Positions 7,637 to 16,045 of a stretch of DNA of 64,000 nucleotides are shown in pieces. The stretch's first letter is position 1. Each line of letters starts with the position of its first letter. A program made the translations under genes and the position numbers. The DNA is from Xylanimonas cellulosilytica DSM 15894 (GTDB taxonomy: Bacteria > Actinomycetota > Actinomycetes > Actinomycetales > Cellulomonadaceae). The notes under the pieces are model-generated. The model was given only the letters and a program-made list of their open reading frames with translations, made no database searches and had not been told where the DNA came from. Location: assembly GCF_000024965.1 (NCBI RefSeq), contig NC_013530.1, positions 1,178,001 through 1,242,000 of the forward strand, given 5' to 3'.

Positions 7637-10225
7637 TCAGCGGGGCGCGTCGACCGCCTGCGCTGTGAGCGCCCGCTCCGTGTCGGCGAGGGACTCGACC
7701 ACCATGCGGCGCAGCGACGGGGCCGCGTCGGGGTGGGCGTCCAGCCACGCCTGGACCGCGTCGCGCAGGGCGGCGTTCGCGACCGGCAGCGGGTACAGGC
7801 CCTCGATGAGCTCCTCCGCCATCTGGTAGGAGCGCGACTCCCAGATCGGCAGCAGCGCGTCCAGGTAGCGGCCCACGAGCGGCTCGATCACGGCGGGGTC
7901 GGTCACACGGCGGAAGCCGGCCGCGGTCGCGCGGATGATCGCGTTGGGCACGTCGGCCTCGTCCACGATCGACGCGAACGCGGTCTGCTTGTCCGCCGTC
8001 GTCGGCTTTGACGCACGCACGCGGGCGGCGGACTGCCGGCCGGTCGCCGTGTCGTCCGCGGCGAGCGCCGCGTCGATCTCGGCGTCGCCGGCTGCGCCGA
8101 GCGCGACGAGACCCTGGAGCAGGTCCCAGTGCAGGTCGGTGTCGATCTCGCGGCCGTCCAGGACCACCTCGCCGGACAGGAGACCGGCCAGCGGGGCGAC
8201 GTGCTCCGGGCCGGACGCCAGCGCGGCGAACGCACGCACGAGCTGGAGCTGCAGGTCCGACCCGGCCGCGGCGGCCGTGGCGAGCGCCCACACGGCGTCC
8301 GCCGCACGCGTGGTCTGTGCCGCCCGCTGCGCCGGGTCGGCGTAGATGCCGGCGGCGGTCCCGAGCTGGGCGAGCACCATCGTCACCGTCGTGGACTCCG
8401 TCTCCGCCGAGACGTTGTTCAGCACCAGATCCACGAACGACGACGCCGGCGCCTCCCCGTCGCGCACCGCGTCCCACGCGGAGCCCCAGATGACGCCGCG
8501 GGCCAGCGAGTCGTCGATCTTCGCGAGGTTCGCGACGGCGAACGCGAGCGAGTCGGCGTCGAGGCGCACCTTGGCGAAGGCGAGGTCCTCGTCGTTGAGC
8601 AGGATGAGGTCGGGGCGCTTCGTCCCGACGAGCTCCCGCACATTGGTGCGTTCGCCGTCGACGTCGATGATCACCTGGTGGGTGCGCTCGACGGTGCCGG
8701 ACGCGGTGAGCGAGTAGTAGCCGATGCCCAGGCGGTGCGGGCGCAGCGTCGGGTGGCCGGTGGGCGCGGTCTGGTGGATCTCGAAGGACTCGACCGTGCC
8801 GTCCGCGGCGACGGTGATCGACGGCGTGAGCGTGTTGGTGCCGGCCGTCTCCAGCCAGGCCTTGCCCCATGCGTCCAGGTCGCGGCCGCTGGTGGCCTCG
8901 AGCTCGACGAGCAGGTCGCGCAGCTCGGTGTTGGAGAACTCGTGCTTGCGGAAGTAGTTCGCGAGGCCCTTCATGAACTGCTCGCGGCCCACCCACGCGT
9001 AGAGCTGCTTGAGCACCGACGCGCCCTTGGCGTAGGTGATGCCGTCGAAGTTCGTGTAGACGTCCTCCAGGTCGCGGATCTCGGCGACGATGGGGTGCGT
9101 CGACGGCAGCGCGTCCTGGCGGTAGGCCCACGTCTTCTCGGACGCCGCGAAGGTCGTCCAGCCCTCGGTCCACTCGGTGGCCTCGGCGGTGGCGAGCGTG
9201 GACGCGAACTCCGCGAACGACTCGTTGAGCCACAGGTCGTTCCACCACTTCATGGTGACCAGGTCGCCGAACCACATGTGCGCGAGCTCGTGCAGGATCG
9301 TCACGACACGGCGCTCCTTGCGGCCGTCCGGCACCGACCCGCGGAACACGTACGCCTCGGTGAAGGTGACGCAGCCCGGGTTCTCCATCGCGCCCATGTT
9401 GTACTCGGGCACGAAGAGCTGGTCGTACTTGTCGAACGGGTACGGGTACTCGAACGCCTCTTCATAGAAGGCGAAGCCGCGGCGGGTGATGTCGACGATG
9501 TAGTCGGCGTCGAGGTACTGCGACAGCGACTGGCGGCAGAACACACCCAGCGGGATCTCGCGTCCGTCCGTGGAGGTCAGGGAGTCGCGCACGACGGCGT
9601 AGGGGCCCGCGACCAGCGCGACCAGGTAGGTGGACAGGCGCGGCGTGGGCTCGAAGGTCCACGTCGCGGTCGGCTCGGGTTCCTTGCCCTCCACCACCAC
9701 GACGGTGCCCTCGGCGGGGACCGGCTCCGGCGTCGGCTGGTTGGACACGACCTCCCAGCGTGCGGGGGCGGTGACCGTGACCTGGTAGGTCGCCTTGAGG
9801 TCGGGCTGCTCGAAGGTCGCGAACACGCGGCGCGCGTCCGGCACCTCGAACTGCGTGTAGAGGTACACCTCGCCGTCGACCGGGTCGACGAAGCGGTGCA
9901 GGCCCTCGCCCGTGTTGGTGTAGGCGCAGTCGGCGACGACGACGACCTCGTTCTCGGCGGCCAGCCCGGCCAGCGCGATGCGCGAGTCGGCGAAGACCGC
10001 GGCGGGGTCGAGGTCGACGCCGTTCAGCGTGACCGACCGGACCGTCGGGGCCACGAGGTCGAGGAACGTGTCCGCGCCGGGCGTGCCCGAGAAGCGGATC
10101 GTCGTCGTCGACGCGAACGTCGTGGGGCCGGTAGTCAGGTCGAGCGCGATCGCGTACGACTCGACGGCGGTCACGGCGCTCGCGCGTTCGATCGCCTCGG
10201 CGCGGGTCAGGTTCTGTCCGGGCAC
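7637..10225 (-). CDS. pepN: aminopeptidase N (M1 metallopeptidase)
   Basis: An 862-residue cytoplasmic zinc aminopeptidase that trims N-terminal residues from peptides, downstream of Clp and proteasome proteolysis. The exopeptidase motif GAMEN is at about 278-282. The zinc site HELAH (312-316) is followed after 18 residues by the third ligand Glu in NESFAEF (335). The C-terminal ERAP1-like helical domain is complete, and the length fits actinobacterial PepN (about 850-860). ATG at 10225. Converges on malQ with a repeat cluster between them. In M. tuberculosis pepN also lies near glbO, rpiB and nei. Confidence 0.97.
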   Translation of the reverse strand: MPGQNLTRAEAIERASAVTAVESYAIALDLTTGPTTFASTTTIRFSGTPGADTFLDLVAPTVRSVTLNGVDLDPAAVFADSRIALAGLAAENEVVVVADCAYTNTGEGLHRFVDPVDGEVYLYTQFEVPDARRVFATFEQPDLKATYQVTVTAPARWEVVSNQPTPEPVPAEGTVVVVEGKEPEPTATWTFEPTPRLSTYLVALVAGPYAVVRDSLTSTDGREIPLGVFCRQSLSQYLDADYIVDITRRGFAFYEEAFEYPYPFDKYDQLFVPEYNMGAMENPGCVTFTEAYVFRGSVPDGRKERRVVTILHELAHMWFGDLVTMKWWNDLWLNESFAEFASTLATAEATEWTEGWTTFAASEKTWAYRQDALPSTHPIVAEIRDLEDVYTNFDGITYAKGASVLKQLYAWVGREQFMKGLANYFRKHEFSNTELRDLLVELEATSGRDLDAWGKAWLETAGTNTLTPSITVAADGTVESFEIHQTAPTGHPTLRPHRLGIGYYSLTASGTVERTHQVIIDVDGERTNVRELVGTKRPDLILLNDEDLAFAKVRLDADSLAFAVANLAKIDDSLARGVIWGSAWDAVRDGEAPASSFVDLVLNNVSAETESTTVTMVLAQLGTAAGIYADPAQRAAQTTRAADAVWALATAAAAGSDLQLQLVRAFAALASGPEHVAPLAGLLSGEVVLDGREIDTDLHWDLLQGLVALGAAGDAEIDAALAADDTATGRQSAARVRASKPTTADKQTAFASIVDEADVPNAIIRATAAGFRRVTDPAVIEPLVGRYLDALLPIWESRSYQMAEELIEGLYPLPVANAALRDAVQAWLDAHPDAAPSLRRMVVESLADTERALTAQAVDAPR

Positions 10226-10505
10226 GGGTGCTCCCTAGGTCGGCGTGGCGGGCGGTCGCCCGCGGTGCGGCACGGTGGGTCCCGACGGCGCGACCCCCGG
10301 GCGATCCTCTCACCGTCGACGGCCGGGCACACCAGGTTTGCGGTCTCCGATCGACCGGCCACGGCGCGGCCTGCCTCGGCCCGCTCGACCCGAGCCATTC
10401 GACTCCCGGGGGCGAACGTGGCATTCTGCCCGGTGCGCTGCCGCGCTACCCCGGGTGCCCGGTCTGCCTGATGTACCCGGTCCTCGCCCGGAGGGAGTAC
10501 CCCGC

Positions 10506-11744
10506 ATGTCCAGCCCGCACACCCCGGGCTCCGTGCCGCCGCCGCCCCCGCCGCCGGTCCCCGCACCCGGGGCCGCGGACGCCGCGCCGCGCCGCGCACT
10601 GACCAACGACGACATCCCGACGGCACCGTTCACGGCCGTCCCGGCCGAGCTGCCGCCGTCGGCGGGCCACGCCCCTGTGCCGCCCCCGCCGGACGCGCCC
10701 GCGGCCGCACCGGTCCGGCGCACCTCGATCGCCCAGCGGCTGCCGCGCGGCGCGGCGCCCACGTCCCCGTTCGCGGCCGCGGCCCCCCAGCCGGCGCCGC
10801 GCGTGCCGTACCCCGGGATCCCGCTGCAGCAGGTCTCGGCACCCGCGCAGAACGACTGGTTCGACGCTGCCGCCCAGCAGCAGGCCGCGCCGTCGTACGC
10901 CCCGCAGGGTGAGGCGACGGCCGGCTCGTACGGCGGCGCCGCGCCGGCCGGGCAGTACCCGGCGGCGGTGGCCCCCGCCGGCTACCCGCAGGCGACCTAC
11001 CCCCAGGAGACGTACCCGCAGGCTGTGAGCCCGCAGGAGACGTACCCGCACGCGGCCCACCCGCAGGCTGCGAGCCCGCAGGGGTACGCGCCAGACGGCT
11101 ACGCGGCCGCCGGGTACGCACCGGGCTATGCCGAGGCGGCCGCCGCGGGTGGCTACGCTCCGGCGGAGCACGCGTACGCCGCGCAGCCCGACGCCGCCCC
11201 CCGACGCCGGCGGCTGTCGCCCGGCTGGGTCGCGTTCATCGCCCTCGACGTCGTGCTCCTGGTCGGGGTCGTCGTGTTCGCCTGGAACATGCTCACCGGC
11301 CCCGTGAACGCGCCCGCGGTGGGCAGCCCGACGTCGTCGACCACGCAGGACGCCGAGGCCTCACCGGAACCCTCGGCGCCAGCGGCACCGACGCTGGCCG
11401 AGTTCGCGTCCCCGAGCGGCAACATCACCTGCGTGATCACGACCGCCGAGGTGACCTGCGGCATCGCCCAGCTCAACCAGCAGCCCGCCCCGGTGGACGG
11501 CTGCGACGGGACGGTCGGCTACCGCGTCACGGTCTCCGCGGAGACCGGCGAGGTGAGCCTGCCGTGCGTTCCCGTCGACCAGCAGCCGCAGGCTGCGCCC
11601 GAGGGCACGACCTCGCTGGAGTACACCGAGTCGGTCACGCAGGGGCAGTTCACCTGCATCTCCGCGGACACCGGCATGTCCTGCAAGGACGACACGAGCG
11701 GCAAGGGCTTCACCATCGCCAAGGCGGGCATCGGCACGTTCTGA
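10506..11744 (+). CDS. proline-rich membrane-anchored protein with Cys-rich outer domain
   Basis: A 412-residue protein I do not recognise as a named family. The first ~235 residues are low complexity: a polyproline run, then a Tyr-Pro-Gln-rich region (repeats such as AGYPQATYPQETYPQA, about 160-200). A single transmembrane helix follows at about 238-262 (WVAFIALDVVLLVGVVVFAW), preceded by basic residues, so the N-terminus should be cytoplasmic. The outer part has a Ser/Pro linker and a ~115-residue domain with six Cys (SGNITCVI, EVTCGI, DGCDG, LPCVP, QFTCIS, MSCKD) that could form three disulfides. A good GGAGG ribosome site precedes the ATG at 10506. Cytoplasmic Pro/Tyr-rich tails of this kind often serve as interaction platforms; that is inference. 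Confidence 0.75.
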   Translation: MSSPHTPGSVPPPPPPPVPAPGAADAAPRRALTNDDIPTAPFTAVPAELPPSAGHAPVPPPPDAPAAAPVRRTSIAQRLPRGAAPTSPFAAAAPQPAPRVPYPGIPLQQVSAPAQNDWFDAAAQQQAAPSYAPQGEATAGSYGGAAPAGQYPAAVAPAGYPQATYPQETYPQAVSPQETYPHAAHPQAASPQGYAPDGYAAAGYAPGYAEAAAAGGYAPAEHAYAAQPDAAPRRRRLSPGWVAFIALDVVLLVGVVVFAWNMLTGPVNAPAVGSPTSSTTQDAEASPEPSAPAAPTLAEFASPSGNITCVITTAEVTCGIAQLNQQPAPVDGCDGTVGYRVTVSAETGEVSLPCVPVDQQPQAAPEGTTSLEYTESVTQGQFTCISADTGMSCKDDTSGKGFTIAKAGIGTF

Positions 11745-11760
11745 CGACGACCCCGGCCCC

Positions 11761-11785
11761 GGTGGTTGAGCCTGTCGAAACCACC
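11761..11785 (+). repeat. single family A repeat unit
   Basis: One complete 25-bp unit (GGTGGTT-N11-AACCACC, inner bases GAGCCTGTCGA) in the 71-bp gap between two convergent genes, the proline-rich membrane protein and the M13 peptidase. It is the simplest occurrence in the window and defines the unit length. Confidence 0.9.
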
Positions 11786-11815
11786 CACCGGCCGCCGAGC
11801 CCACCGGGCCCCGGA

Positions 11816-13831
11816 TCACCAGATCCGGACGCGGTCCTCCGGGGCCAGCCACAGGGCGTCGCCCTCGCGGACCCCGTACGCGTCGTGAAACTCATCCACG
11901 TTGCGCACGATGCCGTTGCAGCGGAACTCGTTGGGGGAGTGCGGGTCCGTCGCCAGGCGGCGCAGCACCTCCTCGTCGCGGCCCTTCGACTGCCACACCT
12001 GCGCCCAGCCGAGGAACACGCGCTCCAGCCCGGTCAGGCCGTCGATCACCGGGGCGTCGTCGAGCGTAGCCCCCTCGCGTGCCGCCGCCAGGGCGATCCG
12101 GTAGGCCCGGATGGCGATGGACAGCCCGCCCAGGTCGCCGATGTTCTCACCGATGGTGAGGCTGCCGTTGACGTGCGCCCCGTCGGCACCGAGCTGCTCG
12201 GGCACGAACGCGTCGTACTGGGCGATGAGGGCGCCCGTGCGCTTCTCGAACTCCGCACGGTCCTCGGCGGTCCACCAGTCCTGGAGCCGGCCGTCGCCGT
12301 CGTACTTGGAGCCCTGGTCGTCGAACCCGTGCCCGATCTCGTGCCCGATGACGCCGCCGATGCCGCCGTAGTTGACGGCGTCGTCGGCCTCGGGGTCGAA
12401 GAACGGCGGCTGCAGGATCGCCGCCGGGAAGACGATCTCGTTCATCCCCGGGTTGTAGTAGGCGTTCACGGTCTGCGGAGTCATGAACCACTCGTCGCGG
12501 TCGAGCGGCTTGCCCACCTTGCCGAGCTCGTGGTCGAGGTCGAACGCGTTGGAACGGCGCACGTTGCCCACGAGGTCGTCGGCGTCGATCACCAGCGCGG
12601 AGTAGTCACGCCACTTGACCGGGTAGCCGATCTTCGGCGTGAACTTCTCCAGCTTGGCCAGGGCCTTCGCCTTGGTCTCGTCGGTCATCCAGTCGAGGCC
12701 CTCGATGGACTCGCGGTACGCGGCGACGAGGTTGGCGACGAGCTCGTCCATCCGCGCCTTGTGCGCCGGCGGGAAGTGCCGCGCCACGTACTGCTCCCCG
12801 ACGGCCTCGCCGAGCGCGCCCTCGACCAGCGCGACGCCGCGCTTCCAGCGCTCGCGCACCTCCTGCGCGCCCGAGAGGGTGCGGCCGTAGAAGTCGAAGT
12901 TGGCTTCGACGATCTCGTCGGTGAGGTAGGGCGCGCGGGCCGTGACCAGGCGGTACGCGGCCCACACCTGCCAGTCCTCGAGCGGCTCGGACTGCCACAG
13001 CGCGGCCAGGCCCTCCGCGTACGACGGCTCGCGCACCACGAGCGCGTCGAGCGCGCCCGTCGGGGCGCCCAGCGCGATGGCCCACGCCTGCCAGTCGAAC
13101 CCGGGCGCGGTCACGGCGAGCTCGGCGATCGTCGTCGGGTTGTAGGTCAGCGTCGCGTCACGGTCCTTGACCACGTCCCAGTGGTGCCCGGCCAGTTTCG
13201 ACTCCAGCGCCACCACCCGCGCGGCGGCGTCGTCGGCGTCGACCCCCAGCAGCTCGGCGGCACCACCCAGGCGCAGCATGCGGGCCACGTGCGGGACGTA
13301 CTTCTCGCGGATCGGGGCGTACTGGTCCTCGCGGTAGTACGCCTCGTCCGGCAGGCCCAGGCCGGACTGGCACAGGTAGACGCGGTACTGCTCGGGGTCC
13401 GCGGCGTCGTTGTCGACGTAGAAGCCGACGGCCCCGCCGCCGCCCGTGCGCTGCAGCGCACCCAGCACCCCGGTGAGCTCGGCCTGCGACGTCGCGCCGG
13501 CGATCAGGGCGAGGTCCGCGGCGAGCGGCGTCGCGCCCAGGGCAGCGATCCGCGCGGTGTCCATGAACGACGAGTACAGGTCGCCGATCTTGCCCGCCGT
13601 GGTTCCCGGCTCCGTGTCCGACGACCCCGCCAGGTCCGTGATGATCGCGCGCACCCGCTCCTCGGACAGGTCGCGCAGCTTCATGAACGCGCCGTCCATC
13701 GAACGGTCCGCCGGGATCTCGTGGGTGGCGATCCAGGTGCCGTTGACGTGCCGGTAGAGGTCGTCCTGCGGGCGGGTGGCAGGGTCCAGGGCGGTGAGGT
13801 CGATGCCGGATCGCAGAGCTTCGATGGTCAT
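11816..13831 (-). CDS. pepO: M13 family zinc metallopeptidase (neprilysin/PepO-like)
   Basis: A 671-residue zinc endopeptidase of the neprilysin family, acting on oligopeptides. Zinc ligands are visible in GGVIGHEIGHGFDDQGSKYD (HEIGH at about 496-500) and in TIGENIGDLGG (third ligand Glu at about 561). NAYYNPGMNEIVFPAAILQPPFF, upstream of HEIGH, is the substrate-binding NAYY motif. The C-terminus ends DRVRIW, matching the CxxW-type end of the family without the Cys. No signal peptide is visible, so a cytoplasmic location is likely. ATG at 13831 was chosen because the N-terminal RSGIDLTALDPATRPQDDLY block starts there. Divergent from rpiB with an 81-bp gap. Confidence 0.94.
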   Translation of the reverse strand: MTIEALRSGIDLTALDPATRPQDDLYRHVNGTWIATHEIPADRSMDGAFMKLRDLSEERVRAIITDLAGSSDTEPGTTAGKIGDLYSSFMDTARIAALGATPLAADLALIAGATSQAELTGVLGALQRTGGGGAVGFYVDNDAADPEQYRVYLCQSGLGLPDEAYYREDQYAPIREKYVPHVARMLRLGGAAELLGVDADDAAARVVALESKLAGHHWDVVKDRDATLTYNPTTIAELAVTAPGFDWQAWAIALGAPTGALDALVVREPSYAEGLAALWQSEPLEDWQVWAAYRLVTARAPYLTDEIVEANFDFYGRTLSGAQEVRERWKRGVALVEGALGEAVGEQYVARHFPPAHKARMDELVANLVAAYRESIEGLDWMTDETKAKALAKLEKFTPKIGYPVKWRDYSALVIDADDLVGNVRRSNAFDLDHELGKVGKPLDRDEWFMTPQTVNAYYNPGMNEIVFPAAILQPPFFDPEADDAVNYGGIGGVIGHEIGHGFDDQGSKYDGDGRLQDWWTAEDRAEFEKRTGALIAQYDAFVPEQLGADGAHVNGSLTIGENIGDLGGLSIAIRAYRIALAAAREGATLDDAPVIDGLTGLERVFLGWAQVWQSKGRDEEVLRRLATDPHSPNEFRCNGIVRNVDEFHDAYGVREGDALWLAPEDRVRIW

Positions 13832-13912
13832 GGCGGACACCTTACGGGCGGCCGGTGTCACAGGGGCGGACGGCGGCGACGTCGTGCCCGGCAGGTGGGC
13901 CAGAATGGGCGC

Positions 13913-14371
13913 ATGCGTCTTCACATCGGCACCGACCACGCCGGATTCGAGCTCAAGAACCACCTCGTGGAGCACCTGCGCTCCGAGGGTCACGACGTCG
14001 TCGACCACGGCGCGCACGTCTACGACGCGCTCGACGACTACCCGGCCTTCTGCATCTCCGCGGCCGAGGCCGTCATCGCCGAGCCCGGCTCGCTCGGCAT
14101 CGTCATCGGCGGCTCGGGCAACGGCGAGCAGCTCGCCGCCAACCGCGTGCCCGGCATCCGCGCCATCCTCGCCTGGTCGGTCGAGACGGCGAAGCTCGGC
14201 CGCCAGCACAACGACGCCAACGTGATCTCCGTGGGCGGGCGCATGCACACCGTCGAGGAGTCGACGGCGATCATCGACGCGTTCCTCGCCGAGCCGTTCT
14301 CCGGCGACGAGCGCCACCAGCGCCGCATCGACCAGATGCTGGCCTACGAGGCCCAGCGCGACGCCCGCTGA
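13913..14371 (+). CDS. rpiB: ribose-5-phosphate isomerase B
   Basis: A 152-residue RpiB/LacAB-family isomerase interconverting ribose-5-phosphate and ribulose-5-phosphate in the pentose phosphate pathway. The N-terminal HIGTDHAGFELKNHL carries the phosphate/substrate-binding residues. GIVIGGSGNGEQLAANRVPGIRA is the family anion-hole loop; as in mycobacterial enzymes a Ser-Gly replaces the Cys of the E. coli enzyme (GGSGNG), with Glu as the general base (GEQ). HNDANVISVGGRM is the second signature. ATG at 13913. The next gene (nei) starts 5 nt after the stop, as in the Rv2465c-Rv2464c pair of M. tuberculosis. Confidence 0.96.
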   Translation: MRLHIGTDHAGFELKNHLVEHLRSEGHDVVDHGAHVYDALDDYPAFCISAAEAVIAEPGSLGIVIGGSGNGEQLAANRVPGIRAILAWSVETAKLGRQHNDANVISVGGRMHTVEESTAIIDAFLAEPFSGDERHQRRIDQMLAYEAQRDAR

Positions 14372-14376
14372 CGACC

Positions 14377-15573
14377 GTGCCCGAGGGTCACACCGTCCAT
14401 CGCCTCGCGCGGACGTTCGCCGAGCTGTTCGGCGGGCAGGCGCTCGCCGTGACCAGCCCTCAGGGGCGGTTCGCGGCGGGCGCCGCGCTCGTGTCCGGCC
14501 GCGTCCTCGTGGCGAGCGAGGCCTGGGGCAAGCAGCTCTTCCTGGGCTTCGCCGCCGCGAGCCCTCCGGTGGTTGAGCCGCCCCCGGTGGTTGAGCCGCC
14601 CTCGGTGGTTGAGCCGCCCCCGGTGGTTGAGCCTGTCGAAACCACCCCGCGCCGGAACGTGGTTTCGACAGGCTCAACCACCGGAGGGGTTTCGACAGGC
14701 TCCACCACCGATACCGCCGACGTGCTCTGGCTCCGCGTCCACCTGGGCCTCTACGGTGCCTGGACCTTCACGACGGACGGCACGTCGACGGCCGCGCACG
14801 CGATCGGCGCCCCGCGCAGGCGCGTCGGCGAGACCGAGACCACCCCCGCCGACCTGTCAGACCCACGCAGGTCCCCGGGCTTGCCAGGGTCTGACAACAG
14901 TGTGGGCGAGTGGGTGGTGCCGCCGCCGCGTGGGGCCGTGCGGGCGCGCCTGCTCGGCGCCCACGCCGTCGCCGACCTCACCGGCCCCACGGCGTGCGAG
15001 GTGATCACCCCCGCCGACAAGGTCGCGGTCGAGCAGCGGCTCGGCCCCGACCCCATCCGGCCCGACGGCGGTCACGGCTCGCTGGCGAAGGCGCGCGACG
15101 TGTTCGTCACCCGGGTGTGCCGCTCGCGCGTCACCGTCGGCCAGCAGCTCATGGAACAGTCTGTCGTCGCAGGCGTAGGGAACATCTTCCGGGCGGAGGC
15201 GCTGTTCCGCGCCGGGCTGGACCCCCTGCGGCCGGGCCGCGACGTCGACCCCGCCGTGCTCGGCGCCATCTGGGACGACCTGGTCGACCTCATGCACGAC
15301 GGCGTCCGGCGCGGCGCGATCGTCACCACCCGGCCGGCCGACCGCGGCCACGACGCGCCCGGCATCCGCGCCGCCGGTGGCGCGGCCGCCCTGGGCGCCA
15401 CCACCCGCAGGCACGAGCGCCGCGCCCCGGTGCCGCCCGGCGCCGTCCCGCGCGAGGAGTCGTTCTACGTCTACCAGCGCGACGGTCTTCCCTGCCGCCT
15501 CTGCGGTGCCCCGGTGCTGGTCAAGGACCTCGCCGGGCGGGCGCTGTACTGGTGCCCCGTCTGCCAGTCCTGA
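14377..15573 (+). CDS. nei: Fpg/Nei family DNA glycosylase with two repeat-derived insertions
   Basis: A 398-residue formamidopyrimidine/endonuclease VIII-type glycosylase-lyase that removes oxidised bases. After Met removal the catalytic N-terminus is [10 protein letters not shown] (Pro2, Glu3). The conserved Lys is in [11 protein letters not shown] (about 52), the H2TH region reads [19 protein letters not shown], and the C-terminal zinc finger has CRLCG...CPVC. The family is usually 260-310 residues. The excess comes from an in-frame stretch at about 63-112 ([18 protein letters not shown]) translated from family A repeats, and from a second at about 160-175 from a family C palindrome. The first falls between the conserved Lys loop and the VHLGLYG strand. 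The frame remains open, so the protein may still work, but this is unproven. GTG start. Confidence 0.9.
   Translation: MPEGHTVHRLARTFAELFGGQALAVTSPQGRFAAGAALVSGRVLVASEAWGKQLFLGFAAASPPVVEPPPVVEPPSVVEPPPVVEPVETTPRRNVVSTGSTTGGVSTGSTTDTADVLWLRVHLGLYGAWTFTTDGTSTAAHAIGAPRRRVGETETTPADLSDPRRSPGLPGSDNSVGEWVVPPPRGAVRARLLGAHAVADLTGPTACEVITPADKVAVEQRLGPDPIRPDGGHGSLAKARDVFVTRVCRSRVTVGQQLMEQSVVAGVGNIFRAEALFRAGLDPLRPGRDVDPAVLGAIWDDLVDLMHDGVRRGAIVTTRPADRGHDAPGIRAAGGAAALGATTRRHERRAPVPPGAVPREESFYVYQRDGLPCRLCGAPVLVKDLAGRALYWCPVCQS
14566..14710. repeat. family A repeat cluster inside nei coding sequence
   Basis: Three truncated forward units (CCGGTGGTTGAGCCG type), one full forward unit and two inverted units, read through without a stop. 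Forward units are translated as VVEP(VETT) and inverted units as VVSTGSTT. The arrangement matches the intergenic clusters at 751-875 and 7454-7632. Confidence 0.92.
14855..14896. repeat. family C palindrome inside nei coding sequence
   Basis: Perfect 10-bp inverted ends, TGTCAGACCC at 14855-14864 and GGGTCTGACA at 14887-14896, enclosing a GC-rich centre that contains GGGCTTGCCA. The total is 42 bp. It shares the TGTCAGA/TCTGAC ends and a GCTTGCCA tract with the hairpin after tig (27443-27484). Confidence 0.75.
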
Positions 15574-15601
15574 GTCCGTGAGCTCGGCTACTGTCGGGCC
15601 C

Positions 15602-16024
15602 GTGCCCGCACCCCGCGACGACGCCGGCCTCGACCCGGTCGAGGAGTACGCCGCCGCCGTCCTCGCCCTGGCCCGGCAGATCCCGTCCGGCCGGGCGATG
15701 ACGTACGGCCTCATCGCGGAGATCGTCGCCGAGACGCTGCACCGCGGCGGGCCGCGCCAGGTCGGCCAGGTCATGGCGGGGTCCGGGAGCCGTTACGCCC
15801 ATCTCGTGCCCGAGGGCGCCGCCGTCGTCGGCCCGGTGCAGGACACCAACTGTGTGCCGTGGTGGCGCGTCGTCAACGCCTCCGGCGCCCCGCCGCCGCA
15901 GTACGCGACGACGGCCCTCGACGCCCTGCGCGCGGAGGGCACCCCGCTCACCCGCGACGGGACCCGCGTCGCCCTGCGCCGCGCCATCTGGTACCCGGGA
16001 ATCGACGAGGACGACGCGCGGTAG
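15602..16024 (+). CDS. alkyltransferase-like protein (MGMT-related, no active Cys)
   Basis: A 140-residue protein with the DNA-binding domain of O6-alkylguanine-DNA alkyltransferase: IPSGRAMTYGLIAEIVAE is the helix-turn-helix entry and NCVPWWRVVNASG the active-site loop. The alkyl-acceptor motif PCHRV is replaced by PWWRV, so the nucleophilic Cys is Trp, the hallmark of ATL proteins. ATLs bind O6-alkylguanine, flip it out and hand the lesion to nucleotide excision repair without repairing it. RRAIWYPG near the C-terminus is also typical. GTG start at 15602, 28 bp after nei, suggesting a small repair operon. Confidence 0.88.
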   Translation: MPAPRDDAGLDPVEEYAAAVLALARQIPSGRAMTYGLIAEIVAETLHRGGPRQVGQVMAGSGSRYAHLVPEGAAVVGPVQDTNCVPWWRVVNASGAPPPQYATTALDALRAEGTPLTRDGTRVALRRAIWYPGIDEDDAR

Positions 16025-16045
16025 CCGCGCCGTCGGACGCCGTCG

